DNA from: Paracoccaceae bacterium
Lineage (GTDB): Bacteria; Pseudomonadota; Alphaproteobacteria; Rhodobacterales; Rhodobacteraceae
Length of the DNA stretch: 64,000 nt
Reading direction: 5' to 3'
Assembly: GCA_028284705.1 (NCBI GenBank)
Contig: JANQRE010000001.1
Span: 99,605-163,604, forward strand
This document shows, piece after piece, positions 36,509 through 45,013 of the stretch. The position numbers and the translations under genes were made by a program. Every line of letters begins with the position of its first letter. Position 1 is the first letter of the stretch. Below the pieces are notes generated by a model, which was not told where the DNA came from, did not search any database, and saw only the letters and a program-made list of their open reading frames with translations.

Positions 36509-37192
36509 TTGATAGCTGCCCAATTCCCAACCATCGAAACTGACAGCGCCAGCACAGACGAATTCCTGCAGAACATCGGCCTTAGCTCTACCATCTTCGA
36601 ACGCGCGGCAGAGGCCGTTTGTGGTGTGGTCCATAACGAGAACCCGAATTTTGATATTGCAGACTTGGTTCTGAGCATCCGAAACAACGCCGCGTTCCGC
36701 GCCTTAACCGAAGCTGGTGCCGAATATAACATATTTCAAAAGCGTTCCGCAGGAGGCAAGAGCTACATCACGGATTTAGACGATACGCTTAAGATAATGG
36801 TGCATAATTCAGATGCTGCAACTGCACTAGGCAACCACATTCCTGCGTTCGCATCGAAGCGTGTTAGAAGCGGAACTTCGTACGTTCATAGCGAAGCTCA
36901 GGGTGAATTGGATCTGGGCGATCCTGTTATCGAATTGGAACCAGCAGCCCCGGTTTCGACGCAAACAACGATTGACGTATGCATATTCGCGGAAAAGATC
37001 GACGGAAGCATATCTTGCCGCATTGAATTGTTGGTTGATGCCGAGCTAACGGAACGCGGTGATGCGTTTAAGCGATGCAAAAGACGTTTCGGAATGACAT
37101 TCAAATCTAGTGATTTTGTCGCATTAAGCGAATCTAAAGACGTTAGCGGCGACGACTTCAGCGCGATTGTTTCACCAAAAACTGGGATATGA
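36509..37192 (+). CDS. Hypothetical protein, partner of ImmA/IrrE peptidase
   Basis: I do not recognise this 227-residue protein. It is soluble, with an N-terminal helical half (DEFLQNIGLSSTIFERAAEAV), a middle section rich in charged residues and a beta-rich C-terminal half (TTIDVCIFAEKIDGSISCRIEL). I choose the TTG at 36509 because AGAGGA lies 9 nt upstream; the open frame continues to 36431 without a usable site. Its stop overlaps the next start (ATGA), so the two proteins are probably made together. AT-rich composition compared with flanking genes suggests transfer. Confidence 0.65.
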   Translation: MIAAQFPTIETDSASTDEFLQNIGLSSTIFERAAEAVCGVVHNENPNFDIADLVLSIRNNAAFRALTEAGAEYNIFQKRSAGGKSYITDLDDTLKIMVHNSDAATALGNHIPAFASKRVRSGTSYVHSEAQGELDLGDPVIELEPAAPVSTQTTIDVCIFAEKIDGSISCRIELLVDAELTERGDAFKRCKRRFGMTFKSSDFVALSESKDVSGDDFSAIVSPKTGI

Positions 37193-38298
37193 AACTAAAC
37201 CTTGAAGCACTGGATGTTGCGCGGCTGCGCAACAGGTTGACCAAAAACTCGTTCGCTAGCCTCCTCAATCTTTCTTCGAGGGATTTAAGACGTATGCGCG
37301 AGACAAATGAAGTTGATCCGGACTTTGTCGAGAGGCTCGCTGCCGTTACTGGCTTTCCAGCAGATTTTTTTACCGTTGACGTCAACTTAGAGATTTCTCC
37401 ACCGACCTTTCGAAAGCAAGCGACCCTTTCCGCGAAAGAGAGAGGGGCAGGTGTGGCCGCGGCTAAAATTGCCAAACTTTTTTGGCAGCAAGTTGAGCGA
37501 GAATACTCACTTCCAGACCAAGACCTACCCGATTACTCAAGTGGTGAAACCTACCTGCCGTCCAACGTAGATAGGGCAACCTACGCGGCAGCAATGCTTA
37601 GGGAAGAGTGGGGACTTGGAACGGAACCTATTGGTAACCTAGTTCAATTGTTGGAGCGAAAAGGGATAAGGGTACTGTCGCTATCTGAGCCAAACGCCAG
37701 AGGCTTAAGCGCTTTCTCTTTCTGGGAAGATGGAGAGCGGCCGTTCATATACCTCAATATGGTTGGTTCCACAGAGCGAAGTCGGTTCGATGCTTCTCAT
37801 GAGTTAGCGCACTTGTTGCTTCATCGAAACCATGACTCTGCGGATCCAAAAGTAGAAGAAGAAGCTGACAGATTTGCGTCTGCGTTTTTGATTCCGAAAG
37901 CTGACTTGCTTCGATACAAGTGCTTTCCAACGCTGGCGAATCTGAAAGAAAATAAGAAGCGATGGAATGTTTCAGTGGCAGCATTGGTTCGAGCCTATCG
38001 TGACAACGGTCTTATTGATGAGCAGCGATACAAGTACCTGAACATAGAACTGTCTAGGAAAGGTTGGCGTGCTTCTGAACCCGATCAAAGCGAGCGAGAG
38101 ATCAGTGGAGTTTGGAGGTATATCAAGCTCGACCTTTGGAAGAAGTCGCAGACGATTGAGAACCTTGCTGAGCGTGCGCATGTTCCGGTCCAAGATGCAA
38201 CCGTGTTTACGTCTTTTGGTGGCGCCAACAACCCCAATGAAATTAGGTCATTTAAAGATCAAGGCGCATCGGGTGGATCCTGGCGTGTCATCAAGTGA
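37189..38298 (+). CDS. ImmA/IrrE family metallopeptidase with N-terminal XRE-like region
   Basis: The 369-residue protein has an N-terminal helical segment like a degenerate XRE helix-turn-helix (LLNLSSRDLRRMRETNEVDP, AAVTGFPADFF). A zinc-peptidase domain follows with HELAH at residues 204-208 (RFDASHELAHLLLH) and a downstream Glu helix (VEEEADRFASAFLIP). ImmA/IrrE peptidases cleave repressors to derepress mobile or stress genes, and many are parts of toxin-antitoxin-like pairs. The last 60 residues are unassigned. The gene overlaps its upstream partner by 4 bp and is AT-rich, as in an acquired module. Confidence 0.85.
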   Translation: MKLNLEALDVARLRNRLTKNSFASLLNLSSRDLRRMRETNEVDPDFVERLAAVTGFPADFFTVDVNLEISPPTFRKQATLSAKERGAGVAAAKIAKLFWQQVEREYSLPDQDLPDYSSGETYLPSNVDRATYAAAMLREEWGLGTEPIGNLVQLLERKGIRVLSLSEPNARGLSAFSFWEDGERPFIYLNMVGSTERSRFDASHELAHLLLHRNHDSADPKVEEEADRFASAFLIPKADLLRYKCFPTLANLKENKKRWNVSVAALVRAYRDNGLIDEQRYKYLNIELSRKGWRASEPDQSEREISGVWRYIKLDLWKKSQTIENLAERAHVPVQDATVFTSFGGANNPNEIRSFKDQGASGGSWRVIK

Positions 38299-38376
38299 CT
38301 TTTGATGACGCCCGGCACTTCGTCTCATGTAGAAAATGACTTTGCCGACCTAAGGGGTTTTTGAACATGTGTTGGG

Positions 38377-38492
38377 TCGCCATCCCCCGGTCTGGCGATG
38401 CCCAGCTTGCGTTGTGTTGGCTTCCTAGGCGGATAGTGGGCAGGATTGCCCACCCAAGGGTGGGTCATGGTGCGTGTGGACACGCACCCTAC
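38377..38492 (-). repeat. Composite intergenic element of several hairpins, copy 2 (inverted)
   Basis: Read on the minus strand this repeats the order A-B-C of the element at 5705-5912. Hairpin A is at 38469-38492 (GGTGCGTG...CACGCACC), B at 38434-38455 (GTGGGCA...TGCCCAC) and C at 38377-38398 (TCGCCA...TGGCGA). The spacers between modules differ but hairpin cores are nearly identical. It lies between the ImmA/IrrE gene and the uvrC stop, and could act as a transcription-end or mRNA-stability element for either. Confidence 0.7.
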
Positions 38493-38496
38493 GGCG

Positions 38497-40380
38497 TTAG
38501 GCTCCGGTGTGGAAATGATCGTAGACGGTCTGGGCCATGGCCTCGGAGACGCCCTCGACAGCTTTGAGGTCGGCGAGATTGGCGCGGGCGACGGCCTTGG
38601 CGGAACCGAAATGGGCGAGGAGCGCCTTCTTGCGTTTGGGGCCGATGCCCTCGATCTCGTCGAGGGGGTTTTTCATGGCGGATTTGGCGCGTTTGGCGCG
38701 GTGGGTGCCGATGGCGAAGCGGTGCGCCTCGTCGCGCAAACGCTGCACGAAATAGAGCACGGGGTCGTTGTGACGGAGCGCCATGGGGGCTCGGCCTGTG
38801 CGGTGGAACTCCTCCTTCCCGGCATCGCGATCGACGCCTTTGGCAACGCCGACCATGGCGATATCCTCGACGCCTAAGTCCCGCATGATCTGGCGGACGG
38901 CGGAGACCTGACCCGCGCCACCATCGATGAGGAGGAGGTCGGGCCACATGTCGTTCTCGCGGTCAGGGTCCTCCTTCAGGAGGCGTTTGAAGCGGCGGGT
39001 GAGGACCTCTTTCATCATGCCGAAATCATCGCCGGGGGTGAGGTCCGGCCCTTGGATGTTGAACTTGCGGTATTGGGATTTGAGGAAGCCGTCGGGACCG
39101 GCCGCGATCATGGCGCCGACGGCGTTTGTGCCCTGGATGTGGGAGTTGTCGTAGACCTCGATCCGGGTCGGGGGCTCGGGGAGGTCGAGGGCGTCGGCGA
39201 GGCCTTTGAGGAGTTTGGCTTGGTTCGCCGTCTCAGACATCTTGCGGGCGAGGCTTTCTCGGGCATTGCGGAGGGCGGAGGTGACGAGTTCGTGTTTCTC
39301 GCCGCGGAGGGGGTTGAGTAGCGTGACCTTGCGGTTGGCTTTCTCGGTGAGGGCGGCGGCCATGAGGTCGGGGTCCTCAATGGCGTGGGAGAGGATGATC
39401 TGGCGGGGCGGTTCCTTGTCCTGGTAGAACTGGCCGAGGAAGGCTTCGAGGATTTCGGCCTCGGCGGCGTTTGCGGTTTTGGGATAGAAGTCGCGGTTGC
39501 CCCAGTTCTGATTGGCGCGGATGAAGAAGACCTGGACGCAGGCTTGGCCGTGCTCGAGGTGCAGCGCGATGACATCGGCCTCTTTCACGGTTTGCGGGTT
39601 GATGCCTTGGGCGGATTGGACTTGCGTGAGCGCGCGGATGCGGTCGCGCAGGGCGGCGGCGCGTTCGAATTCCATCGCCTCGGAGGCCTGCGTCATCTGG
39701 TCGGCGAGTTGTTCCTGCACGTGGGTGGATTGGCCTTTGAGGAAGCGTTCGGCGTCGGCGACGAGGCGCGCGTAGTCGTCCTTCGAGATGTGGCCGACGC
39801 AGGGGCCGGAGCAGCGCTTGATCTGGTATTGCAGACAGGGGCGCGTGCGGCTCTCGAAGTTCGAGTCCGTACAGTCGCGCAGAAGGAAGGCGCGCTGGAG
39901 TTGATTGAGCGTGCGGTTCACGGCCCCGGCCGAGGCGAAGGGGCCGTAATAGTCGCCTTTCTCGCGTTTCGCCCCGCGGTGCTTCTTGATCTGCGGGAAA
40001 TCGTGGGCCTTGGTGACGAGGATGTTGGGGAAGCTCTTGTCGTCGCGCAGGAGCACGTTGAATTTCGGCTTGAGCTGCTTGATGAGGTTCTGTTCGAGCA
40101 ACAGCGCCTCGGTCTCTGTCTTCGTGGTAAGAAACATCATCGACGCAGTCTCGGAGATCATCCGGGCGATCCGCGGCGTGTGGCCTGTGGGTTTGGCGTA
40201 GGACGACACGCGCTTCTTCAAGGCCCGGGCTTTGCCGACATAAAGCACCCGGTTTTGCGCATCGAGCATCCGATAAACACCGGGGGAATTGTCGAGTACC
40301 TTGAGGTAGGATTTTATGCACTCGTACCCGGCTACCGCGGAGGGGGTTTTGGGTGACGTAGGGGCATGTTCTTCCGACAT
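38497..40380 (-). CDS. uvrC: Excinuclease ABC subunit C
   Basis: UvrC makes both incisions flanking a DNA lesion in nucleotide-excision repair. The 627-residue protein has the N-terminal GIY-YIG nuclease domain ([27 protein letters not shown]), a Cys cluster ([17 protein letters not shown]), a UVR motif ([14 protein letters not shown]), an RNase H-like endonuclease domain ([30 protein letters not shown]) and a C-terminal tandem helix-hairpin-helix ([18 protein letters not shown]). The length is normal. The 370-bp gap upstream carries AT-rich DNA with a DnaA box. Confidence 0.97.
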   Translation of the reverse strand: MSEEHAPTSPKTPSAVAGYECIKSYLKVLDNSPGVYRMLDAQNRVLYVGKARALKKRVSSYAKPTGHTPRIARMISETASMMFLTTKTETEALLLEQNLIKQLKPKFNVLLRDDKSFPNILVTKAHDFPQIKKHRGAKREKGDYYGPFASAGAVNRTLNQLQRAFLLRDCTDSNFESRTRPCLQYQIKRCSGPCVGHISKDDYARLVADAERFLKGQSTHVQEQLADQMTQASEAMEFERAAALRDRIRALTQVQSAQGINPQTVKEADVIALHLEHGQACVQVFFIRANQNWGNRDFYPKTANAAEAEILEAFLGQFYQDKEPPRQIILSHAIEDPDLMAAALTEKANRKVTLLNPLRGEKHELVTSALRNARESLARKMSETANQAKLLKGLADALDLPEPPTRIEVYDNSHIQGTNAVGAMIAAGPDGFLKSQYRKFNIQGPDLTPGDDFGMMKEVLTRRFKRLLKEDPDRENDMWPDLLLIDGGAGQVSAVRQIMRDLGVEDIAMVGVAKGVDRDAGKEEFHRTGRAPMALRHNDPVLYFVQRLRDEAHRFAIGTHRAKRAKSAMKNPLDEIEGIGPKRKKALLAHFGSAKAVARANLADLKAVEGVSEAMAQTVYDHFHTGA

Positions 40381-40750
40381 AATTCTATTGTCGTGATTCC
40401 CATGCTGCGCTGCAACGGGATACGTACACGTGCAAGAGAAAAGCTTTCCCCTGTTCTTGTGGATAACCTTGGGGGGAAGTTTTTGGCATCCCGGATTTTT
40501 CCTTATTTTTTAGGCATTTTGGCTGTTTGCCTAATTTTTAGGCACTTCTTTAGGGCATTGATTTTGTTGGGAATTTTTATTGTCGCAGGGCAAGTCACTG
40601 ATATCATTAAGAGTTTGGTAACGGTTTCGCGACGGATTTGTGACAGGTGGAAAAGTCGCGATGTGCGCCTTGGATTCGCACGAGTTTCTCTGAAAATGAT
40701 CTGGTTCCATGACGCGACAAAAGTTTGCCTCACCGGGGCAAACCCGGCTT
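40381..40750. other. AT-rich non-coding region with DnaA box and CtrA-like site
   Basis: TGTGGATAA at 40458-40466 is a perfect DnaA-box complement. A palindrome with 7-bp arms (TGCCTAA at 40528-40534, TTAGGCA at 40538-40544) is preceded by another TTAGGCA at 40510-40516, all in a T-rich stretch from 40497 to about 40580. TTAA-N7-GTAAC at 40607-40622 differs by one base from the CtrA consensus TTAA-N7-TTAAC. The open frame crossing this gap (40366-40800) starts inside uvrC and runs into the TetR gene, so I do not call it coding. The region could be an origin or only the uvrC promoter. Confidence 0.45.
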
Positions 40751-41377
40751 CTAGCCCCGGACCGGCAAGCCCTCCGCCAGAACCGTCGCAAACCCCTTGA
40801 AGAGTGCATCAATCTCGGCATCCGGACGACCTCCAATGATCGCTCCGAAGAAATTCACCGAGAAGGACACATGCATGACAGCCGAGAACAGCAAGTCGAT
40901 GTCAAAGTCCGGCGCGACCTCGCCATTGTCCTGCAAACGCCTGACCCGTTCTCGAAAGTTCCTATCGGCCTTGCCGTCCATATGCACCGCCCCTCTCTTT
41001 CGAAACGCGGCATCAATGGCGGCCCGGCTGATGATCAGCCTGACGATCTCTTCATCTTTGAGGTCATCGCGAAGCTTGGCGTGTAGGTAATTGTAAATCT
41101 CGTCTTCAAGGCTGTCCTGCGGCGGATAGGACAATCCACCTTCCCGACGAGATAGCACGAATTGATCGGTCAACGCCGTAAGCAGCCCTTCCTTGCCTCC
41201 AAAATAGCGGCTGATCAGGGACAGGTTCGCCTGTGCCGATTGCGCAATCTCGCGCAAACCAGCCGCATCGTATCCGCGCCGGGCGAACACGGTACGGGCG
41301 GCCTCGAGAATCCGCGCCTCGGTTGCGGCGCGGTTTTTGACGATGCCGGTGTTTTCTTCTGTCTCTGTTTTCGCCAT
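40751..41377 (-). CDS. TetR family transcriptional regulator
   Basis: A 208-residue repressor-type protein. The N-terminal TetR DNA-binding domain is clear (RILEAARTVFARRGYDAAGLREIAQSAQ and SLISRYFGGKEGLL), followed by a helical ligand-binding domain. It is divergent from a DUF3817-CopD-like pair with a 78-bp gap that contains a repeated TGTTTACA-type site, so it probably controls itself and that pair. The ligand is unknown. Confidence 0.88.
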   Translation of the reverse strand: MAKTETEENTGIVKNRAATEARILEAARTVFARRGYDAAGLREIAQSAQANLSLISRYFGGKEGLLTALTDQFVLSRREGGLSYPPQDSLEDEIYNYLHAKLRDDLKDEEIVRLIISRAAIDAAFRKRGAVHMDGKADRNFRERVRRLQDNGEVAPDFDIDLLFSAVMHVSFSVNFFGAIIGGRPDAEIDALFKGFATVLAEGLPVRG

Positions 41378-41386
41378 GTGAACGAC

Positions 41387-41436
41387 TGTTTACATTAGCC
41401 ACGGCACGCTGTAAAGAAAACGAATGTTTACACTAG
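41387..41436. promoter_or_regulatory. Putative TetR operator: two TGTTTACAnTAG sites
   Basis: TGTTTACATTAG at 41387-41398 and TGTTTACACTAG at 41425-41436 are direct repeats 38 bp apart in the TetR/DUF3817 divergent gap. A CTGTAAAG between them resembles an inverted half site. Such repeats next to a TetR gene are typical operators. This is inference from position and repetition. Confidence 0.5.
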
Positions 41437-41455
41437 TCGAGTCGAAGGACGCCCA

Positions 41456-41740
41456 ATGATTGGCCTGATGCGCGCCGCCATCTTGGAGGCACTGACATTG
41501 CTCGCCCTGTTCGGCGTGGCGATGCCGCTCAAGTATCTGGCGGACGTGCCGCAGGCCGTGTCGGTCACGGGCCCGATCCACGGATTGGCCTTTATGATCT
41601 TCCTCTGGTTCGTAATCCGATCCTGGGCAGAAGGCCTGATCGATTGGACTGGGGCCCTTCGCCTCTTCATCGGCGCGTTCATCCCGTTCGGTGGGTTCCT
41701 CAACGAACGCTGGCTGCGCCGTCAAATGGATGACAAGTGA
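41456..41740 (+). CDS. DUF3817 domain-containing membrane protein
   Basis: A 94-residue integral membrane protein with three hydrophobic segments. It has the DUF3817 pattern: an N-terminal LRAxxxEALTLLALFG-like helix, PLKYLADVP, the GPIHGLAFMIFLW helix and a final IPFGGFLNERWLRRQ. In other bacteria the domain is fused or adjacent to transporters; its function is unknown. It overlaps the CopD-like gene (TGATG), so they are cotranscribed under the TetR regulator. Confidence 0.8.
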   Translation: MIGLMRAAILEALTLLALFGVAMPLKYLADVPQAVSVTGPIHGLAFMIFLWFVIRSWAEGLIDWTGALRLFIGAFIPFGGFLNERWLRRQMDDK

Positions 41741-42135
41741 TGCTCTACGACCTTACGAAAGCCGCACATCTGATTTCTCTCTTCGTCTGGATAGGCGGGA
41801 TGGTTGCGGTCGCGGTCGCGCTACGGAACCCGAACGTGATCCATCTAAAGCCGCTGAAAGCTTATGACCAGGCCGTGACGACGCCCGCGATGATCCTTGC
41901 CCTGCTTTTCGGAATTCTGCTCGGGGTTCAGGGCGGATGGTTCACGTCATCATGGCTGGGAATGAAGATTTTGCTCGTGCTCGGTCTTTCCGGGTTACAT
42001 GGCGCTCTGGTCGGCAAACTTCGTCGCGCGATTTGGGAAAGTTCGGGCGAGGTAAACTCCGGTGGAAGGGTCTTCCTGCCTGCCGGGCTGGTCCTTCTGA
42101 CGCTGATCGTCTTGCTTGTGACGATCAAGCCATAG
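41740..42135 (+). CDS. CopD-like family membrane protein
   Basis: A 131-residue protein with four hydrophobic helices. It starts MLYDLTKAAHLISLFVWIGGM, and the His and Trp residues of this first helix, with KxxLVLGLSGLHG later, resemble CopD/HemJ-type four-helix membrane proteins. That group includes copper-uptake and protoporphyrinogen-oxidation relatives; I cannot choose between roles. The ATG at 41740 overlaps the previous stop by one base; a GTG one codon earlier is less likely. Confidence 0.7.
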   Translation: MLYDLTKAAHLISLFVWIGGMVAVAVALRNPNVIHLKPLKAYDQAVTTPAMILALLFGILLGVQGGWFTSSWLGMKILLVLGLSGLHGALVGKLRRAIWESSGEVNSGGRVFLPAGLVLLTLIVLLVTIKP

Positions 42136-42215
42136 CGGCCCTTCGTCTGCAATTGGGCCTGCCGATGACTTGCCAAGAAACTGTCCCGGCTGACGTTCAA
42201 ATGGGCGAGGGCGCC

Positions 42216-43001
42216 CTACTCCACACCAATCACATCCGGCGTTTCCCAGCCGAGGTGCTGGCCGCCGTCGATGCAGAGAAGCTGACCGGTCAGCGCGGGC
42301 GCTTTCAGGATGTAGTCCAGCGCCTGGGTCATGTCCTCGGGGTTTGAGCCGCGCTGCATGATCGTCGCGGCGCGCTGTTTGGCGAAGTGTTCCTCGGACT
42401 GGCGACCACCACGGAGCGTGGGGCCAGGGCCGATGCCGTTGACGCGAATTTTGGGTGCGAGCGCCTGGGCTGCGGTTTGAGTGAAGGTCCAGAGTGCGGA
42501 TTTTGCCAGTGTGTAAGTCATGAACTCCGGCGTGAGCTTGCGCACGCGTTGGTCGATCATATTGATGATGCAGGCCTGCGCCTCAGGCTCTCCACGCGCA
42601 TCCGGTTTCGCCTCAGGGGCCTGCTGCGCGAAGTGCTGGGACAGGACAAACGGCGCTTGCAGGTTGGAGCGCATGTGGCGGTCCCAACTGTCGCGGGTGG
42701 CTGTTTCAATCGTGTCATGTTCGAAGATCGAGGCGTTGTTGACGAGCACGGTCAGAGGTTGCTCCAGAGCGGTGGTGGCGCGGTCGATCAACGCCTCAGC
42801 GGCATCGAGATCAAGCAGATCGGCCTGCAACGTCTCCGCCCGGCGCCCCTTGGCACGGACCTGCGCTGCGGTCTCCTCGGCACCTGCGGCGGAGCGCGCG
42901 TAGTGCACGGCGACATCGAACCCCATCTCAGCCAGATGGATGGCGATGGCGCGACCCAAACGGTCCCCGGCACCGGTGACAAGTGCGGCCCCTGTCATCA
43001 T
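42216..43001 (-). CDS. SDR family oxidoreductase
   Basis: A 261-residue short-chain dehydrogenase. It has the cofactor motif LVTGAGDRLGRA, the NNAS motif (LVNNASIFEHD), and the active-site region with YTLAKSALW (Tyr-x-x-x-Lys) and NGIGPGPTLRGG. The catalytic Ser position is less typical (CIINMIDQR), as in pteridine-reductase-like SDRs. The substrate is unknown. It starts one base after the antiporter stop codon, so it is translationally linked to that gene. Confidence 0.85.
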   Translation of the reverse strand: MMTGAALVTGAGDRLGRAIAIHLAEMGFDVAVHYARSAAGAEETAAQVRAKGRRAETLQADLLDLDAAEALIDRATTALEQPLTVLVNNASIFEHDTIETATRDSWDRHMRSNLQAPFVLSQHFAQQAPEAKPDARGEPEAQACIINMIDQRVRKLTPEFMTYTLAKSALWTFTQTAAQALAPKIRVNGIGPGPTLRGGRQSEEHFAKQRAATIMQRGSNPEDMTQALDYILKAPALTGQLLCIDGGQHLGWETPDVIGVE

Positions 43002-43002
43002 C

Positions 43003-43956
43003 TCAAACCTCCAGTATCAAGATGCCGATAACATAGCCCACATAGCCGAGGGTCAAAACCAGTCCGAAGACGCGGCCCATGGCGAGGTTCTTGTAGACAA
43101 TCGGCGCGATCAGAACGGAGCAGGCGAGCATCACCCAAAGATCGAAGGTCAGGAAAGAGGCCGGGACCGGGATCGGACCGACAAGCGCGGACGCGCCGAT
43201 GATGGCGGTGATGTTGAACATGTTCGAGCCGATGACATTGCCTAACGCGACATCCGCCGCGCGGCGGATCGCGGCCATCACCGTGGTAGCCAGTTCCGGC
43301 AGCGAGGTTCCGACAGCGACAAGGGTCAGGCCGATGACAGTTTCGGAGACGCCAAAGGCCAGGGCGATGCGGGTCGAGCTTTCGACCAGCAGATGTGCGC
43401 CGAGGGGCAGACCCAGCAAGCCGAGGACCAGGAAGAGCGCGATTTTCCAGCCGCGCATCTTGGGATCGACACCTTCCAGATCGTCCTCACCCTCATGCGC
43501 CACACCGCTGCGGTGGGCCAATGCGTCGCGCGCGGTGCGCAGGAGCGAGAATGTCAGGAAAGCCAGAAGGATGAGCCCGTGCCACCAGGTGAGCGGGCCG
43601 AGGAAGCAAAGTGCCATGAACAGCACTGTGCCGGCGATCATGAAATTGTAGCTGTCGCGGGTGTCGGAGGTGGAGGCGGCGAGACCTGCGAGCAGAGCCG
43701 GCACACCGAGGACCAGTAGCACATTGGCCGTGTTGGAGCCGACCACATTGCCGATGGCGAGCCCCGGCGCGCCTTCCAGCACCGATTGCACACCGATCAG
43801 CAGTTCAGGCGCGGACGTGCCGAAGGCAACGATCGTCAGGGAGACCAGCAACGCCGGGATGCCCAGCCGCAACGCCAGGTTGACCGCCCCGCGCACCAGC
43901 ACATCGCCCGCCAAAAGAAGAATGACGAGACCGAGCCCCGCGACCAGAAAGTCCAT
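43003..43956 (-). CDS. Calcium/sodium antiporter (CaCA family, YrbG-like)
   Basis: A 317-residue inner-membrane antiporter with about ten helices. It has the two inverted alpha-repeats of the Ca2+:cation antiporter family: GTSAPELLIGVQSVLEG with GNVVGSNTANVLLVLG, and GTSLPELATTVMAAI with GNVIGSNMFNITAI. The acidic Glu residues for ion binding are present in both. It is directly adjacent to a 58-residue small gene upstream and an SDR gene downstream. Confidence 0.92.
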   Translation of the reverse strand: MDFLVAGLGLVILLLAGDVLVRGAVNLALRLGIPALLVSLTIVAFGTSAPELLIGVQSVLEGAPGLAIGNVVGSNTANVLLVLGVPALLAGLAASTSDTRDSYNFMIAGTVLFMALCFLGPLTWWHGLILLAFLTFSLLRTARDALAHRSGVAHEGEDDLEGVDPKMRGWKIALFLVLGLLGLPLGAHLLVESSTRIALAFGVSETVIGLTLVAVGTSLPELATTVMAAIRRAADVALGNVIGSNMFNITAIIGASALVGPIPVPASFLTFDLWVMLACSVLIAPIVYKNLAMGRVFGLVLTLGYVGYVIGILILEV

Positions 43957-44133
43957 TCAGCCTTTCCTTTCGCAGGCGCAAGGACCCTTGCCGATCTTGA
44001 AGTTGCCGCAGCGTTTACATTTGCCGGGTTTCTTGAGGTTCAGCTTCTCGGCGATTTTCGGCGCGCGCAGTTTTCCGAACATGGCGAGCACCACCATGAA
44101 CACCAGAAAGAGGGAGATGATCTTGAGGATCAC
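43957..44133 (-). CDS. Small membrane protein with C-terminal zinc-ribbon-like Cys motif
   Basis: This gene of 58 residues starts at a GTG overlapping the S49 peptidase stop (GTGA) and ends directly before the antiporter ATG. The product has one N-terminal membrane helix (ILKIISLFLVFMVVLAMFG), then a basic segment (APKIAEKLNLKK) and four cysteines (C39, C42, C52, C54 in GKCKRCGNFKIGKGPCAC). Its placement without gaps between two clear genes and its sensible composition make it convincing. It may bind zinc at the membrane. Function unknown. Confidence 0.75.
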   Translation of the reverse strand: MILKIISLFLVFMVVLAMFGKLRAPKIAEKLNLKKPGKCKRCGNFKIGKGPCACERKG

Positions 44134-44927
44134 AACCCGTATCGCGCCCAGAGCGCCCTTTCCTCAACCTGCAAGAGCGCATCGTCCAGCAGGTTTGCAC
44201 CGAAGCGCGAGAAAAGGCTGCGGCGCGGGCCGTATTTGGCGAATTTCACCTTCTCGCCGTAACGCTCTTTCATCACCGGGATAAGGTGGCCAAGGCTGTC
44301 GGCAAGACCCAGATCGACGGCCGTCTGCCCGAGCCAGAACTCCCCGGTGAAAAGGTCTCTGTCATCCGCCAGCTTGGCACCGCGCCCGGCCTTCACATGG
44401 TTGATGAAGGTTTCGTGCATCTGCGCCTGGAGCGCTTTGATCCGTTTCACATCCGCCGGGCGTTCGGGGCGGAACGGGTCGAGCACGGATTTGTCCTTAC
44501 CGGCGGTGTAGACGCGGCGTTCGATGCCCTGACGCTCCATCAATTCGTGGAAGCCGAAACTCGCGGAAATCACGCCGATGGAACCAACAATGGAGGAAGG
44601 ATCGAGGATGATCTCCTCCGCTGCGGTGGCAAGCCAATAGCCACCGGAGGCGGCGACATCCTCGACAAATGCGGTGACGGGCACCTCATGCTCTTCCGAG
44701 AGACGCTTGATCCGCGCCCCAATGAGCGAGGATTGCACTGGAGAGCCACCGGGCGAATTGATCACCAGCGCAACGGCCTTCGGTTTGCCGCGTTTGAAGG
44801 CCTTCTCCAGAACCGGTGCGAGAGAATGATCGTTCAGCGTGCCGCGCCCGCTGGCAGCGATGACGCCTTGCAGCCGCACCACGGCAACCAGCGGGTCGGA
44901 CTCCATGAAGGGGATGTAGCGTTTCAT
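44130..44927 (-). CDS. S49 family peptidase (SppA-like)
   Basis: A 265-residue ClpP-fold protease like the short signal-peptide peptidases. It has the oxyanion region INSPGGSPVQSS, the catalytic Ser S94 in DVAASGGYWLA and the Lys candidate K146 in TAGKDKSVLDPF. There is no N-terminal membrane segment in the reading I chose (ATG at 44927), so it may be cytoplasmic. The longer frame from 44984 adds 19 residues of low quality and no strong ribosome site. It is first in a peptidase-small protein-antiporter-SDR run. Confidence 0.88.
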   Translation of the reverse strand: MKRYIPFMESDPLVAVVRLQGVIAASGRGTLNDHSLAPVLEKAFKRGKPKAVALVINSPGGSPVQSSLIGARIKRLSEEHEVPVTAFVEDVAASGGYWLATAAEEIILDPSSIVGSIGVISASFGFHELMERQGIERRVYTAGKDKSVLDPFRPERPADVKRIKALQAQMHETFINHVKAGRGAKLADDRDLFTGEFWLGQTAVDLGLADSLGHLIPVMKERYGEKVKFAKYGPRRSLFSRFGANLLDDALLQVEERALWARYGL

Positions 44928-45013
44928 GGAGAGCCATGTAGAGGGCGCATGGGGTGGGAACAAGGGGCGAGACGAGATTGGCAAAGGGTGTTGCAGGGGC
45001 TAGCCTTGTGCCC

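Noticed and set aside
40366..40800. 144-codon frame in the uvrC upstream gap
   Set aside because: It begins within uvrC and runs into the TetR gene on the opposite strand, and the middle section is AT-rich with regulatory-looking repeats. It could be read as a membrane protein, but no ribosome site supports it.
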